Shown: positions 1-12,440 of the stretch, in pieces
How positions within the stretch are numbered: position 1 is the stretch's first letter
Layout: each line of letters opens with the position of its first letter
NCBI GenBank assembly: GCA_965153455.1
Contig: OZ234497.1
Span: 11,656,001-11,720,000, forward strand
Direction: 5' to 3'
Origin: Sphagnum compactum
Lineage: Eukaryota; Bryophyta; Sphagnopsida; Sphagnales
DNA: 64,000 bases
Program-made: the position numbers and the translations under genes
Notes under the pieces: model-generated
The model's database searches: none
What the model was told of the DNA's origin: nothing
What the model saw: the letters and a program-made list of their open reading frames with translations, nothing else

Positions 1-114
1 GACATCAACATTGAAAGCAATTTTCCATTTGAAGCTCTCCACTATCTTCGTAATTTGAATTATTAAAGCTCCTTGGTGAGGACCTTTTTCAAAACCATTC
101 TTATGTCTTGCTTT

Positions 115-385
115 TAGTTCACTAAACAAGTTTCAAGATCTTAATTTTGCATGTTCCTGAAACTCTTGATTCATGTTTGTTTTTTGAGTAGGTCATGTCT
201 TAGGTCATTGTATGTGTTGCCTTCAATTCACTAAACAAGTTTCAAGATTTTAATTCTGCATGTTTTTTAAACTTTTGATTCAAGTTCATTTTAAAGTAAA
301 CTTGTAACTCATGTTTCAAGTCATTATATGTGTTTCTTTCATTTCAATAAATAAGTTTTCAAAATGTTATGTTTTATTGCAGAAC
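115..385. repeat. Decayed tandem repeat, about 110 bp period
   Basis: The word CACTAAACAAGTTTCAAGA occurs near 120 and again near 229, each followed by a similar stretch ending in a TTGATTCA-type word. A third, more diverged copy (ATAAATAAGTTTTCAAAA) starts near 346. The spacing is about 110-115 bases. No reading frame spans the units, so this is probably old non-coding tandem duplication. Confidence 0.55.
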
Positions 386-2160
386 ATTAAATTTTTTGAA
401 AATTTATTTGTTGTTGAAACATGGTTTAGTGTAGGAAATGTTCTAATTTATTTGTTGATGGAACCCAATTCAATGTGAATAACATTCTAATTATTTTATG
501 GTTGTGGGGGTATTACCCAAAGTTTCCTCTTTTGTTGTGTTACAAAATGTACGCACTTGCAAATCGCATGAATCCAAGTTCAAAGCATAAAATAGAAAAC
601 ACAAACCTTGGTGTCAACCATTTGTGCGTTGTTTCAAATATGTGTGTCTTATCAATTTTGATAATATTGGGTGTCAATTTAGTTGCACACAACAAAGATC
701 TCAATTACAAATGTTTTCAAAATAAATTAGTTCATATTTGTTTTTAATATTTCACAATTTAGGTCATTTGCATATGTAAGTAATAATTTGACTCCATGTT
801 GTTCATAGCCCAATGTTACGAGTCTTCAAGTGGTTTACCCAATGTTTCATGTGGTCTCTAAGTTAGTCATGTTTCAATATTGTATTATTCTTGTTTAGAG
901 AACCTATTGAAGTTGTTCATTCATAATATGATTCCTTCACCATGTTTCTAGAACCTAAATACTAATAGGAGTCCATGTTTCAAGTAATTTCTTTACACAG
1001 TTTATATTTCAAATCTTGTCTCTTGGTAAGAAGGACAATATAACCAATTGCTAATTCATTGAACTAACCCATGTTTTGCCTTGATTTATTGTTGTCAAAA
1101 AGTTAGATTCTAAGTTGTTTGTGTTTTCCACATTTGCAATTCGCAAGTTTGAAACAATGGTGACAATCAAAAGTGAACATAAGACCATGTGACAAGGTGA
1201 CAACTAGCTAGTTAAGTGCAATAGGTGTCCCTGTGACCATGATGTTTTAAAGTTGGTTCGTCTAGCTTGCCAAAGAATTTTGTGTAGAGGATGTCAAGTT
1301 AAGGAAGATGGCTAGTTGGAAGGTGGTAAGCCAAAAGGTCAACTAAATCAACAAGAAGCAAATTGGTTAAAAGCACCCTGACAAACCAACAAAATCCAAC
1401 AGTAGGCAAAATCTACTAAGCTGGCATAGTCCATATTAGTTGTCTACCATAAACCAATACATTTAGAATATCTATTGGCAATGAATTGAGAAAAGGTTAT
1501 AGAGAGGTCTAAATTGTTGGTGTTTTGAAATTGAGAAAAGGTTGAAATTTTGAGAATTCATTGGCAAACCGATGTAGGAATCTATGAAAATTACCACTAG
1601 TAATTTGTTGTAACTATTTTCTCTAAATTCAAAAAGAGGACATAGAAGAGAAGAAGGGGTTTGATAGGATTCAGGAAGAGGACATGTAGAACTCTATCCA
1701 TAGTTGGTTGAGGTACATGTTAAGTAGTTTGGAATAGACCATGCTAGTAGCAACCTATAAGACTTCTTTGTATGAATTTGGACTTATCCATCAATATTTG
1801 CACCTATGATAGGCTTGACTTTACTTCCACTGGTTACTTTATGATGTAGGCAATGTGAGTGATAGAGAGTTGCCTTGTCAGTTAGGTATCTAGTATTTGG
1901 TTGATGGGTTTGAGCAAGAACCCACAGCTACTTTCCTGCTAAGATAATTCAAGTGCAGAAAAGTGTAGCTAACATACTCCAATGAGGACATGTCTGCTAT
2001 TGCATTATCAGCATTGATAATGCATGCAACAGATTGTGGAAGTTACAATTTATGTACACAAGCTGTATTGCTAACTTTTAATTAACCTCTCTAGAAGTCT
2101 ACACGGTCATCTCACCACCTATCAGTAATCCTCCAAACATTGCAAAATTTTAAATCCAAT
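386..2160. other. AT-rich intergenic DNA, no gene seen
   Basis: The stretch has many stops in all frames. A 90-codon frame at 475-747 (plus) has no recognisable motif and the composition of its surroundings, so I do not call it. The last bases before 2161 probably hold the 3' untranslated region of the minus-strand kelch-like gene. Confidence 0.5.
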
Positions 2161-3807
2161 CTACACCTGTGCATGTGCTGCTGGCTCATACTTCCAGTTC
2201 CCCAAGTATGTGAGGTTCTTTTGGAAGCAAGGGTAAAGCTCTGGCAATAAGCTCCAAGAATTCTTCTTCACATTGTAGCATGAAATAAGTGCTGCCCTAT
2301 CACGACAAGCAAACATGATACAACCCATACTTGACACACAGTCATAGTCAGATCGTATGTGGAAACCATAAGGGAAGACTTTCCTAAACATGGGAGCTGG
2401 CATCTTTGTGACTTGTTGACAATCAGGAATACTGTAGTCATGGGGGATGAAGTTCCAGATTGTGATGGTTATGGGCTCTTTCACACCTCGAGCCACTATG
2501 TATAGCTTATGGTTGCATTCTACAACTTGGGGATGCTCAACTACAGATGGAGGAGGCCAACTGTAAGCTTTCCAACTCCTTGTCTTTTTCCTGAATCCTA
2601 ACACAACTGAACTATAAGCATTGTTCTCTGGTGTCAACACCTGTCCTGTGCAGAAGAGGGTGGGTGCTTCAATGTTCTCAGTGATGAGTGGTAGAGCCCG
2701 ATAACAGTTTGATAGCCCAGGCCTGAAGAGCCTTCCTTGTGGGACTGAGAATATCCTCCACCGGTTTTTGATGGACTTGAATATTGCAACTCGCATTCCC
2801 TCAGCCTGTGGGCATTGGGACATATGTGGGTGATATCCCACAATGTAGACAACATATTGGCTTGAGATTGAGTTCACAATAATGTTGCCCATAAGATTCT
2901 CAAGATGACAATGCATGGGTGGAAGTATTCGGAAGGTTCTTGAAATTGGATTGCAGACCACGAGCAAGTGCTGTCCATTTGGATCAATGGGTTTTTCAGG
3001 AGGCTTCTCAACAACTTTTTCAACTTCCTTCTTTTTTTCACCATCTTCCTCCTCACCCTCTTCTTCACCATCACCTTCCACTTCAGGTTTTTCTTCTTCT
3101 TCATCTCCTTCTTCATCTCCTTCTTCACCTTCTTTACCATTAGGTTTTGCCTTCACTTTGGGTTCTTCAATCGTGGTTTCTGCCAAAGGTTTCTCAAGCG
3201 CAAGGGGATCAACATAAGGAGGTGGGTCTCCACTTAGGAGCAAGAGGCCTCCTTCACCTGCCAGCATTCCAGTCACCCGAGGAGGAAGGAAATCCAAGGA
3301 GGGCATCAGTACCCACTTTTTCTTTGCAATCAGGTATGCCCATACTTGACGAGGAGCAACTAGGTGTCTCACACCAAAGCTGTCAAGCTCACCTTCACGA
3401 ATACAAAATGCAGAGGGGAAATATTCTTTGTTGTGCTTCAGTTGATGTTCCAGAAATGGGTTGATATGGGCATTGAATAAGTAAGGGCTGTACTGGGGCA
3501 CACATCCTACTGCAAAATGCTTTGCAACTGGTAGCTTAGACAACAAGAGGTCTCGCATATCATCCCTGTCAATTTGCTTTTTGCTCATAAACAAGAACCA
3601 AGTGCCCCACCAGAAAGGATCACTTATTTTGCCTATCCTGAGCTTCGCCTCCTGCATATCTGGGAGGAAAGTACTATCATGTTGAATAAGCCCTAGTGGT
3701 TGATGCGCAAATTTGCCCTCATCAGGTGGCTCAAGGCTGAGTTCAAACCTTGGTGCTGGTGAAATATCTACTTTAACATGCAGGAAGGGATTGAATGGAA
3801 CTGCCAT
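2161..3807 (-). CDS. Kelch-like protein with acidic insert, 548 aa
   Basis: An intact single-exon reading frame of 548 codons. Residues about 165-193 (PSLDFLPP, then AGEGGLLLL) and from about 279 (LLVVCNPISRTFRILPP) match the start of the kelch/beta-propeller region of plant F-box/kelch proteins. Later blocks such as VVLGFRKKTRSWKAYSWP and VVECNHKLYIVARG look like further propeller blades. No F-box is evident in the first 160 residues, so a role as an SCF substrate adaptor cannot be claimed. Residues about 226-263 form a low-complexity run of Glu, Asp, Gly and Lys inserted between two propeller-like blocks. The ATG at 3807 is the first in frame and gives a plausible N terminus. It is paralogous to the gene at 4886-6949, which is divergently transcribed 1.1 kb away. 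Function is unknown. The reading frame is certain; the family call is by motif recognition. Confidence 0.75.
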   Translation of the reverse strand: MAVPFNPFLHVKVDISPAPRFELSLEPPDEGKFAHQPLGLIQHDSTFLPDMQEAKLRIGKISDPFWWGTWFLFMSKKQIDRDDMRDLLLSKLPVAKHFAVGCVPQYSPYLFNAHINPFLEHQLKHNKEYFPSAFCIREGELDSFGVRHLVAPRQVWAYLIAKKKWVLMPSLDFLPPRVTGMLAGEGGLLLLSGDPPPYVDPLALEKPLAETTIEEPKVKAKPNGKEGEEGDEEGDEEEEKPEVEGDGEEEGEEEDGEKKKEVEKVVEKPPEKPIDPNGQHLLVVCNPISRTFRILPPMHCHLENLMGNIIVNSISSQYVVYIVGYHPHMSQCPQAEGMRVAIFKSIKNRWRIFSVPQGRLFRPGLSNCYRALPLITENIEAPTLFCTGQVLTPENNAYSSVVLGFRKKTRSWKAYSWPPPSVVEHPQVVECNHKLYIVARGVKEPITITIWNFIPHDYSIPDCQQVTKMPAPMFRKVFPYGFHIRSDYDCVSSMGCIMFACRDRAALISCYNVKKNSWSLLPELYPCFQKNLTYLGNWKYEPAAHAQV

Positions 3808-4885
3808 AGTTGCACTAGATCATGCTTTGAGCTCAATGAAACAACCACAGCTTCATCAGAAGTAGTCAGTTAAAGGATCCTGGAATTGGCATTCAACCAC
3901 TTCCTTCAATTGACACCAAAATGTTCCCAGTGCTCCCTCTACACAATTTTCAATCTTTGGATTGCACAAGCTGCTGTGGGTGGTGGTGCAGGATCAGCCT
4001 TTTGAATGTTGCATTCCACTCTCTTCCATGCAAATGCGGCTTTTTGTATGTAACATAGCCATACCATGGAAGAGCAAGATGATGATGAGTGCAAGTCATT
4101 GAGGGCATAAATCTATTGGGTGCTCCATACTCATAACAGTCCAGGAGACAACGGATTTTGCAATGCCATTTCTTTCTAAGATGTAGTCCAAGCAAAAACC
4201 AAGGTCAACACTTTGGTAGGTGTTAGGTTTTCCTTTCAGCCAAAACATATTTCTATCTTTGAGCAACCTCCCAACAGAGCTCTCAAGACTAGCACTTGTC
4301 TGGATAATGATGACTTTTACTTTCGCCAAAAGGCACATTTATCTTGCACAACCTCCCAAACAGACATCAACGTTTTCAGGTGACGTTCTAAGGATCCAAC
4401 CCCACAATTGAATGTGCAGCTTGGACACCAACAGACATGCCAACATAGGGTTACAGTTTTTAAAGGTTCAGTGTAACCCAGAGTTACTAGCTCTCTTGGA
4501 CGTCACCCTTTCATGGACTACCTACTCCAGCCAGGTTTATAGATAGTCATGATCTTCCTGGCAAAGAAGATGTTGAAAGTTTAATATAGTAGCTTCGAGG
4601 TTTCATCTCCCTTCAAGAGCAACCAAATTGCCCAAAGAGTTAATGAACATGTAAGCTACAGATTGTATCAGAAGCACAAGTTACAACCACAATTGGAACA
4701 AGATCTTTGCACTGCATGGCCATAGATCTTATCCTTTCACCAATCATAGAAATTTGTTTCAGGGCTCAAAGCAACCATTAACCATGAATCTCGTGTATCT
4801 TCCCTACTCACATACTAAGCCATTTATGTGAAAATCATTACATGATATTTGAGGACAATTTTAGAGTGGAGAAGGTCAAGATCAT
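3808..4885. promoter_or_regulatory. Intergenic region between divergent kelch-like paralogues
   Basis: This 1.08-kb spacer separates the start codons of two divergent paralogous genes and must contain both promoters and 5' untranslated regions. Small minus-strand frames at 3950-4338 overlap one another, match neither neighbour and are not called. No convincing TATA box can be assigned to either gene. Confidence 0.5.
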
Positions 4886-6949
4886 GTGAGGACGCTATTT
4901 ACTGCATCTTTACAGCGCCGATATAGCTTGAACATAGTTCCGCATGTGCAGTTCACCAGTGCTTATAAGCTCCACAGGATCACAAAATGCGAGACATTTG
5001 CTGAGGTAGTGAGCATGGACTGGATTGATGGGGAGTTTGCTGGAATAGCGAACATGGAATGGTTTGATGGGGAGTTCCGGCTACGAAAGCCTGGTGAAGG
5101 TGCACCGAGGTACCATACAAACTGTCCAGTCGGCTGGCGAACCACTAGAATTGACGACATAGCCCGTTTCTTACCGGAGCTCCACAACCCCGAACTAAAC
5201 GAAGCCTGGAGGAAGTTTCGACGAGATGACATTGAGTACATCGATTGGTCTCCCTCTTACCATCTCACTCCCGAGGATGGCAGCAAATACACGAGTCTGT
5301 TTCCGACCTTTAATTTCAATGATTCTGGCTGCTACAGCTGCCTGGCTTATGTTGGCGATGTCCCACCAGAACCCACAACACTACAATATTCTTGTCAGAC
5401 TTTGGAAGACGTCCTACAGGAAATCGATACCATAAAGAAATCGTGCACCAGGGAAACAAAGAGGATGGGAGTCCTTCCAGGTCCCCCAAGACTTTCAAGG
5501 GATCCTTGCGATGGAAGATCACCTCCCCAGAAAAGTGCAATGTCACCCACAGAGAAACATTGTTGTGGGGCATATGTTATAGAGCCCCCTCCACCACCAA
5601 ATGTGATTCCACAGCCACCTCCACCTCCACCCTCTCCACCCCCAATAGACCCCAACCAAGATCCTTGTAACCGTGATGAGAAATTGCCCCATGTTGCAAC
5701 CATGACCGAAGCTGATTGGGAGACTTATGATTTGATGGGGGAACATGGATACAAGTGTCGGCCTTGGGTTCGGTTGCCTTCACTGAACTTTTTACCAATT
5801 TGTGTGGACCGCGTAATTGCAGGAGAGAAGGGGCTTTTGGTTATCGATGGTAGTTTGCAGTCGGGAGAACAAGTTTCTGGTGAAGTCGAACTCCCCATGC
5901 ACCATGATTCAGGCGTTTACAGTGCGGAGCAAAGTATTACTGTCGTGTGTAACCCTCTTACGAAAAAGTTTGAATTTATTCCTCCTTTCCCCAAACAGAG
6001 CGTGAAGTTCAAGATGGCACACATGGAGGTCGTCCCTGACCCAGCGGTAGACGGTCTGTACAACATGTACAACATATACTTTGTTGGGTATAGCATGGAA
6101 ATGCATGATGGAAATACCAACGATGATCCAACCTGCCCTGATCCTGAGGTCTTTGTTGCTGTCTACAATTCCAATATAAAAGACTGGGTGACCACTTACA
6201 GCCGACCCTTCGTTCGTCCCCTTGTCGTGAACCAGACAAAGGACTTGGCGATGGTGAAGAGGAGGTTGTACTGGATATCTGAATGGGCAGACCGAAGCAA
6301 GCGGATCGCAGTACAGAACAATTTCACCACGACTGCCAAGCACAAATGGGTTGCAGTTATCTCGTCCTTTGACCTGGAAACTCGGTTGTTCACTGCCTAC
6401 TCACTTCCGCAAGAAGTTTACCAAAACAAGACAGAAATACCTTTGTTGTTGGAGTGTAACATGAAGCTTTATGTGGTATCTCGTGCCACTGCAATGCAAA
6501 AGAAGATACCTGAAGGAAGATTTGAAATCAGGCTTGCCACTTATGAAGAGGGATCTGTGAAAGTGGAGTACACAAAGATCGGGATAATGCCTTGGAACCA
6601 GTACCAATATCTGTTCTCCAACTGTTACACGTGTGTGGAACATACAACGGAGCCCCACTACGAGTGTCGGGCTGGACTGACATTGATCTGTTTCTATGTG
6701 CCTCAATGTGGGGCAGGGGTGCTATTCGATGTTGTCAAATGTACGTGGTCTAACATGGATCGCCATCCCGGTTGGGAAGTAGGGAAAAAAGTTGGGTGTG
6801 AGTTTGTTTGGCACAAGAATGCGTTGGCTAGTTGCATTTGGGAACCGGATTTCAGGGCGCTTTGGAAGAAGGAGTACGTGGGTCCTAAATGGGATCCCCT
6901 TGGCAATGATCCAACTGGACCCGATAAGTGGTCTGAAGGTGTTAAGTGA
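4886..6949 (+). CDS. Kelch-like protein with polyproline tract, 687 aa
   Basis: An intact single-exon frame of 687 codons. From about residue 296 it aligns by eye with the minus-strand neighbour: LPSLNFLP and IAGEKGLLVI, then ITVVCNPLTKKFEFIPPF, then YNIYFVGYSMEM, then LLECNMKLYVVSRA. These are in the same order as in the neighbour, so the two genes are paralogues. A run of prolines lies at about residues 233-254. The N-terminal part contains a short duplicated motif (MDWIDGEF and MEWFDGEF) at about 44-60. The first ATG at 4886 is used here; the ATG near 5015, in front of the duplicated motif, is a possible alternative start. No F-box, signal peptide or membrane segment is evident. It may be a kelch-type interaction protein, but its role is unknown. 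The coding part is GC-richer than the surrounding spacers. Confidence 0.75.
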   Translation: MRTLFTASLQRRYSLNIVPHVQFTSAYKLHRITKCETFAEVVSMDWIDGEFAGIANMEWFDGEFRLRKPGEGAPRYHTNCPVGWRTTRIDDIARFLPELHNPELNEAWRKFRRDDIEYIDWSPSYHLTPEDGSKYTSLFPTFNFNDSGCYSCLAYVGDVPPEPTTLQYSCQTLEDVLQEIDTIKKSCTRETKRMGVLPGPPRLSRDPCDGRSPPQKSAMSPTEKHCCGAYVIEPPPPPNVIPQPPPPPPSPPPIDPNQDPCNRDEKLPHVATMTEADWETYDLMGEHGYKCRPWVRLPSLNFLPICVDRVIAGEKGLLVIDGSLQSGEQVSGEVELPMHHDSGVYSAEQSITVVCNPLTKKFEFIPPFPKQSVKFKMAHMEVVPDPAVDGLYNMYNIYFVGYSMEMHDGNTNDDPTCPDPEVFVAVYNSNIKDWVTTYSRPFVRPLVVNQTKDLAMVKRRLYWISEWADRSKRIAVQNNFTTTAKHKWVAVISSFDLETRLFTAYSLPQEVYQNKTEIPLLLECNMKLYVVSRATAMQKKIPEGRFEIRLATYEEGSVKVEYTKIGIMPWNQYQYLFSNCYTCVEHTTEPHYECRAGLTLICFYVPQCGAGVLFDVVKCTWSNMDRHPGWEVGKKVGCEFVWHKNALASCIWEPDFRALWKKEYVGPKWDPLGNDPTGPDKWSEGVK

Positions 6950-7322
6950 AGAAATGTGTTAGTATTTTGAGCCCCAGCTTGAATTTGGATGTGGTTCATT
7001 TTGCAGCTGGACTCATGATGAGACAATTTTTTTGAAGCTTTTTGCCTGGACACACTTTCTAGTTGTAGATGGAGCTGTTAGTTGTGTGATCATCATGAAG
7101 TGTGTTGTAGTGCCACATTCATTCTTGTGGCTAACTCTGTTGCTTAGCTGATCTGTGGCAGACAACATCTTTTTAATTTTACGGTGTTCTATTTCATTAG
7201 TGTATTAGTGATGTCCTAATTGTCATGTTCTTGCCTGACTTGATGTTCTCCGCCGTTTAGTTGCCTTGTATTTCTTGTGGATGGGTTCCATCCTTGCCTT
7301 TATATATATATATATATATATA
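6950..7322 (+). other. 3' flank of kelch-like gene with TA microsatellite
   Basis: This is probably the 3' untranslated region of the preceding gene. It ends in a (TA)n run at about 7301-7322. No terminator or further gene is visible. Confidence 0.45.
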
Positions 7323-10300
7323 AAGAGTTTTTCTTCTTATTCCCAACACATGTGGCCCTTTGGAAGAGGACAAGTTCGTCCACATTTCATATTTCTCTTT
7401 TGTGAGGTTTTCTTAAACTACATAAACATAATAGAAGACAATTAGCACAATTAAATTAGTAATGTGCTAGGGCCAGAAGCCCAGAACCCTGTCTGTTAAT
7501 ATTAATGCCGTCAATAAATTTTACAAAGGTGATGAAACTGGACTATTAGTGGTTGAAAAATTGCCAATACCCCAGGCATATTTCTATAAGCGAGTTGACA
7601 ACCTTGGTTTTAGATACTTTTGACAACCACATGTACAAACAAAATGATTTGTAAGCCTACATCTTGTACAATCCTTTAGTTTAGTTATACTTCCTTACCA
7701 AGGCATTATCAACTTGCGCAATGTGAGAAACTTTCACATTTTTTTTTTTCATTTTTGCAACAACTTGGGCTTCACATTACTAGTGACAATCAATTGACAT
7801 AAGGTCAATTATTAATATGTTTAAATTATATAAATAAATTATTATTTTAAAAATTATTAGTTACCAAACATTGATAATTCATGATCATACCTAGATTGTT
7901 TATGAAATCATTTCCACTTCCATATTTAGAATATGATTTTTAATTTACACCGTCTATAACATTAACATTTCTAATGTCTATGATGTCCTTTTTGCATTCT
8001 TTGTTGCTTCAAAAGCAATTATTTTGGGACCTTTCCAAGGTCCCCCAACATCCTTCCTAGCATGCTTTCCAATGATTCCTAGTTCAAAAATATATATAAA
8101 TATAAAATATTTTCAACGCTGATGCTCACAACATCTCCTATGTACTTATTGACATCTTCCAACATTGTATCCAATGCCTTTAACTCTCAATGTTTTTGTA
8201 CCGCATATTGTCCAAAAAGAAAATTTTCATTTTCAACTTGGCACCCATGGTGCTTCAAGCATCTCTTTTCCACATTTCTATTGCTTGTTGTCATTCTATT
8301 GCTTGTTATCATTTTGTTGTTCCTTATCACCATTTTCATATTTTTGTTGTTTTTCATTTTTTATCATCCTTGGCATTGTCCAGATGTGTTTTTGTTGTTG
8401 ATGAAGTTTAAGTCAACTAAAACACTACACCAATCTTCAATTTTATTACACATGTTCAAATTTAGGAAGATTTGTTAAGTCAACATTGTATCTTGAGATG
8501 TCTTTTTCATACCTTGGTTTAACAATAATCATACTAATTTAAAGGCTCAACAAACTTTGGAAATGTTAAATAAGTCAAGTCTTCACTTATTTAAAAAGAA
8601 ACCAAAGTTGAAAGGGGAGATATATTCTATTAATTTGAAATAATAATAATAATTAAAGGACCCAAAAAATAAAATTGTCAAAGGAAAAAATGATAATCAT
8701 AAAGGGCAAATTAAAATGTTCACTTCCAAGTCATATGCAAAAATGATATTATAAGATTGTCATGTGTCACTTCCCACTAAATATTAATGAGTTTAATGTT
8801 TAGAATGAGTTTATTAAGTTTAATTAATTTAATAAACATCGCATTGATAAAAAATAACATAGACTTGTCATTTTTGATAAACATTTCTAGTGAGTATTTC
8901 ATTTTCAATGTTGATTGAATATGTTCTTAATTTTGATTGAAATATTAGATTGAAAATTTTAAAATATTTATTGAAAATTTTCAGTAATTTATTTTTTTTA
9001 GAAGTATAATGAACTATCAAATTGGTTTATTTGTAATTTTGATTTTCAATACAAACCAAAAGCTACCATCATGTTAAATTCAATGTTACCATTTGTTGGA
9101 ATTATGAACATTATGAAAATTAATCATATCAAATACATCAAATAATGTATGGATACATAATGTGATTTAATGGTTTAAAAATGCACCAAAACATGTTGTT
9201 CTTTTCATATGAAACAAAATGTTGAAAATTTAAATATCTCGAACAATTTGTAATCATGATGTGTAGGTCAAGAACTTTAATTATAGTTTAATATTCATGT
9301 TTCAAAACATAAATAATGTATTATTTAATAAATTATTAAGCTTAAAAGTGTAGTTGAATGAAAAGGTGAAACACAAATGTACTTGAATGTGAATCATGCA
9401 TTCTTAAATAACAACATGCACAAAAGAATCTCAAAGGTTTCGAAATTGTGGTGGGATACGTAATGATAGTAAGTTGAAAGACATGTGAAAGATGGTTAAC
9501 ATGCAATTAATTTTTTTAATATTAAATCTTTGAATAATGTAAAATTTGAAATCAAGAGCCAAATTTGAACATGTTTCAATTACACACAATTTTTTTAAAA
9601 TTTAAGATTAAAAAATGAAAATTCTTGTACTCAATTTATATGTTTTGTAAAATCTTGCCCATTTCAACTTGCACCCAATTTGCATATCTCAGTATATTGC
9701 CCACAAATTAAATCACTTCTTCTTATTCCCTTTTTTTTGCCTTCTTTTCTTTATTTTTTTCTTTGTAAAACGTTTATGGAAACAAGTCATTCACGCCCCT
9801 GTGCATTTAATTCAATTATGAGCACCATTTAAAAAAAGAAACAACCTTTTATTCATGGGATATAGAAAGAAAACATGATTTAAATTTTAATAAAGTCATA
9901 ATATTTTCAAGTTGCTTAAATATATTTGTTTAATGTAGTATAAAGGCAACTTTAACACAAGTTTGTAGAATAGTTAATGAAATTTGAAATTTTCATGTCA
10001 AGAATAAAATATTCCTGAATAATTCAAAAGATTGTGTGTTTTCCTTCACAAATGTTTTCATTGAAAATGTAGATTTGAAAATAACTTCATTTTAAAAACA
10101 ATATAATGGTGTCAAAGATGCCAAGATACCACAATAATAAATAAAATGTAAAAAAATGGCATTCATTTATAATAAATTATGCAATAAACAAGATGCAATT
10201 AATTTTTAGTAGGTCATATTTGCACAAGGGACAAAGATCATCAAAATGTGAATTAAAAAAACCATTTGATCTCATCAAGTCATGTTTGGTTTATGCCAAC

Positions 10301-12289
10301 ATTTTTTATCCTCTTTTATAATTTAATAATAGTTTTAAAGGTTTTCATTAGTTGCAAAGATATTTTAAATTCATATAATAAAAATCACTAATTCTTATAT
10401 TTATGTTTATTAGGATTTAATATTGTCAAAGCTATGACGTAATGAGGGCAATGTTGGTCATTTGCCCAATGCTTAATGAATCTTCAAACAAATTAATGAA
10501 AATATCACAAATTTAATTAATCATGAATACATAGAAGGATCATCTTTATTATAGAAGATTTATGCAAAGGTCAAATTCTATATAATTATGATAGGAAAAT
10601 TTGAATTGTCAAACATGTCATTACTTCAATGGATTGTTAACAACTATTGATTTTGTCACAAAACATGCATAAGTTTTTTTTTAATTTATTCATATTATGT
10701 ACACAATCTTGTAACAATGATCAAATGACATTTTGCATATATAATGTTTTGTAAATAGTCATAAATCCTTATTCAATTTCTGAAGATTGATTTTATGAAA
10801 CAACAAAATGTCAAATGTGGATTTCAATCATTTGCAAGTACATGTTTTTAACCATTATTTGATCACTTTTCTTTTGTATTATTGCACCTTCAAACTATAT
10901 TATCTTTTGATACATCTTGTTCAAACAATTTGACAAATATGTAGGTTATTTTATTTTATTTTGAAAAATGAGACCCATGTCATTTAAAACATGCTTGTAG
11001 AGGTATAAATGGGTTGATATCGTATGGCTTGTGTTATTTAGTAATGATGTGATGCATAAAATTTAATCAAATTATCAAAACACATATCAAAATAAATTTT
11101 TATGTAAAAAAAATACATAGAAAGAACATTGAGGAGAATAGTACAAATTTCTTTTTTTGGTCCCCCAATTCTTTCAATTGTTCATTTTCACATAATGCAC
11201 ACATAATGAAGTCAACATCACTTGTTGTCTAACACCTTAAGTCAACACAAACCATAATGAAGGAGAAGAATATATGTGCATGCCCAAACAAAAAAAGTTC
11301 ATGACAAAAAATTGTTCCATCAAAAATCACAATTTACATTATAAAGTCAAAATTTTATAGAATTTAATACTTTTAATTCTATGGTCCACTTTTATTCTTG
11401 TTATGTGATCAAAACACATTTCCATTGGATCATTACCAAATTCATAATGTGCTTTCACATTTTGCTCATTCTTGCTCTTTGTGCAAATAATTCCCATATA
11501 ATAGTTACATAATTGCAAAAAATCAAACAAATTTATACAATTTATGATCTATGGAAAAAAGAAAGTAAAAAAGATGTTGAGTACCATGCATAGTATTGAA
11601 ATGAATCCATCATGGTTCTTGTCACACGCTAAACACAAAGACATTTTTTTCATTTTCACCTTTTGCATTGATATCTATTCATTTGTTGGCCTTGACTACC
11701 AAGCCAAAGATATTGTGTTTAGATTCATTATAGAGCATAGTAGCTTAAGGGATTTGGCCCCTATGTAATATAGGTCTATTTTTATATGAGGATTTTTGAA
11801 AGATAATATTTTGACTTGTGTTGAAGCTTGAAATTAGTTGTATAATTATATTATTTTGAAGGATTTTGGTTTCTTTTAGAGGATTTTTTTAAGATTATAT
11901 TTTTGCATGATGAAATATTTTGAGTTTTTATAATTCTTTTTTTGCCTTAAGATACTTTTTAATGTAAATGGCAAGGCCACAGTGTGACACGCCCCTTATT
12001 AACAATGTCTTCAACAATGTAAGCATATCCACATGAAGTTTAATTAAACAACATATGTTCATATGTCAATGACATGACATGTTGAAATAATCTTGATATA
12101 AATGCATTTCATCCAAAGAATAATAATGTACGATGCAATTTGTAACATGTAATAAATCCTTTTTATTTGCACCAAGATTAAAAGCATTGAAAAAATAAGA
12201 AAACAAATATCCTTGTGGAGCAAGATTTGTTTATGAATTTTCTTCAAGTGAGAGACACTAATTCATTCCTATATGAAATTGATGCACAA

Positions 12290-12440
12290 ACAACATTGCA
12301 ATTCGACTTGAATGAAATTCAAATTTAATTCAATCAAATTTAAATTCTTAAATTGAATTGAATGCAAATTCAATTGAAAAAGAATAACCTGCAAATTGAT
12401 GGAGAATGTATTGAAATTTTTCTTGTGAATATGGTGTTTA
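12290..12440 (+). repeat. Dispersed repeat copy A (partner at 24.0-24.2 kb)
   Basis: This stretch is rich in AATTCAAT words. It then carries CAATTGAAAAAGAA, TGCAAATTGATGGAGAA and CTTGTGAATATGG in the same order and spacing as the copy near 24110-24172. The copies are diverged but clearly related and lie in the same orientation. The element type and its ends are unknown. Confidence 0.55.

Noticed and set aside
2915-3464. Overlapping plus-strand frames rich in Ser/Pro or Phe
   Set aside because: They are the antisense of the acidic Glu/Asp-coding run of the intact kelch-like gene; composition alone keeps them open.
5395-5798. Gly- and Trp-rich minus-strand frames
   Set aside because: Antisense of the polyproline tract in the kelch-like gene at 4886-6949.
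8122-8478. 118-codon hydrophobic plus-strand frame
   Set aside because: T-rich low-complexity sequence produces Phe/Leu runs; there is no motif, and overlapping frames are equally open.
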